Source of the DNA: Sulfitobacter sp. F26169L
GTDB lineage: Bacteria > Pseudomonadota > Alphaproteobacteria > Rhodobacterales > Rhodobacteraceae
Assembly (NCBI RefSeq): GCF_026410285.1
Contig: NZ_JAPMLP010000011.1
Coordinates: 35,248-99,247 of the forward strand
Direction of reading: 5' to 3'
DNA length: 64,000 nucleotides
The notes beneath the pieces are model-generated. The model searched no databases. It saw only the letters and a list, made by a program, of their open reading frames with translations, and was not told where the DNA came from. The position numbers were made by a program, and so were the translations under genes. This document shows, in pieces, positions 63,923 through 64,000 of this stretch (positions are counted from its first letter, which is position 1; each line of letters opens with the position of its first letter).

Positions 63923-64000
63923 ATGACGAAACGAAAGAACCATTCGCCTGATTTCAAAGCCAAGGTTGCGCTTGAAGCAATCCGCGAGGAGATGTCGATG
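63923..64000 (+). mobile_element. IS3-family transposase OrfA, N-terminal part
   Basis: The last 26 codons of the window read MTKRKNHSPDFKAKVALEAI, the characteristic start of IS3-family OrfA helix-turn-helix proteins. The gene continues beyond the window. No left terminal repeat could be fixed by eye. Confidence 0.75.

Noticed and set aside
1..64000. CRISPR arrays, tRNA or rRNA genes
   Set aside because: No regularly spaced direct repeats with spacers and no tRNA- or rRNA-like segments were seen by eye; a covariance-model scan would be needed to exclude them fully.

Overview
Organism and replicon. The window reads as a plasmid of a marine roseobacter (Rhodobacterales, Alphaproteobacteria). 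It is GC-rich in the first 43 kb, carries a RepA-type initiator next to a parAB pair, and sits beside an rmlCBDA rhamnose operon and a large surface-polysaccharide cluster. That combination matches the RepA-I type 'biofilm' plasmids with a rhamnose operon known from roseobacters. No rRNA, tRNA or CRISPR array was seen.  Layout. 1-357: start of a secreted NIDO-type adhesin. 447-6351: glycosyltransferase, GDP-mannose synthesis and the rhamnose operon. 6411-10168: a small module protein, then glmM and glmS. 10321-14283: replication and partition (repA, iteron origin, parA, parB, two copies of a partition-type palindrome). 14327-27291: long leftward operon of sugar-nucleotide enzymes, glycosyltransferases, a sulfotransferase and a PP-loop protein. 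27444-43492: methyltransferase/coiled-coil protein, tail-fibre-like DUF2793 protein, large multidomain glycosyltransferases, a KpsMTE-like capsule exporter, a second sulfotransferase and a phosphomannomutase. 43680-44626: decayed IS30-family transposase. 44775-49787: mobilization module (relaxase-like gene with two small genes nested inside it, MobC, and a TraK/TraL/TraM-like trio). 49873-53130: membrane and secreted accessory proteins and a short LuxR-type regulator. 53148-57878: a ribbon-helix-helix regulator facing a four-gene operon with a zinc-ribbon/GIY-YIG-like protein and an FtsH-like AAA/M41 protease. 58675-63754: DNA methyltransferase, two adjacent genes each cut by one in-frame stop, and small unknown genes. 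The end of the window enters an IS3-family element.  How it fits together. The first 43 kb makes dTDP-rhamnose, GDP-mannose, glucosamine precursors, UDP-glucuronate, probably UDP-galacturonate, and a UDP-HexNAc uronic acid. These would feed multidomain glycosyltransferases; sulfotransferases could decorate the polymer and an ABC transporter could export it. Seven proteins of this cluster share one short aromatic module (eight copies). It occurs alone, at N- or C-termini, or between catalytic domains, and is the most striking unexplained feature. The 44-64 kb part looks like a separate mobilizable segment lying between two insertion sequences. Its RHH / GIY-YIG / AAA-protease operon is the best candidate for an undescribed accessory system.
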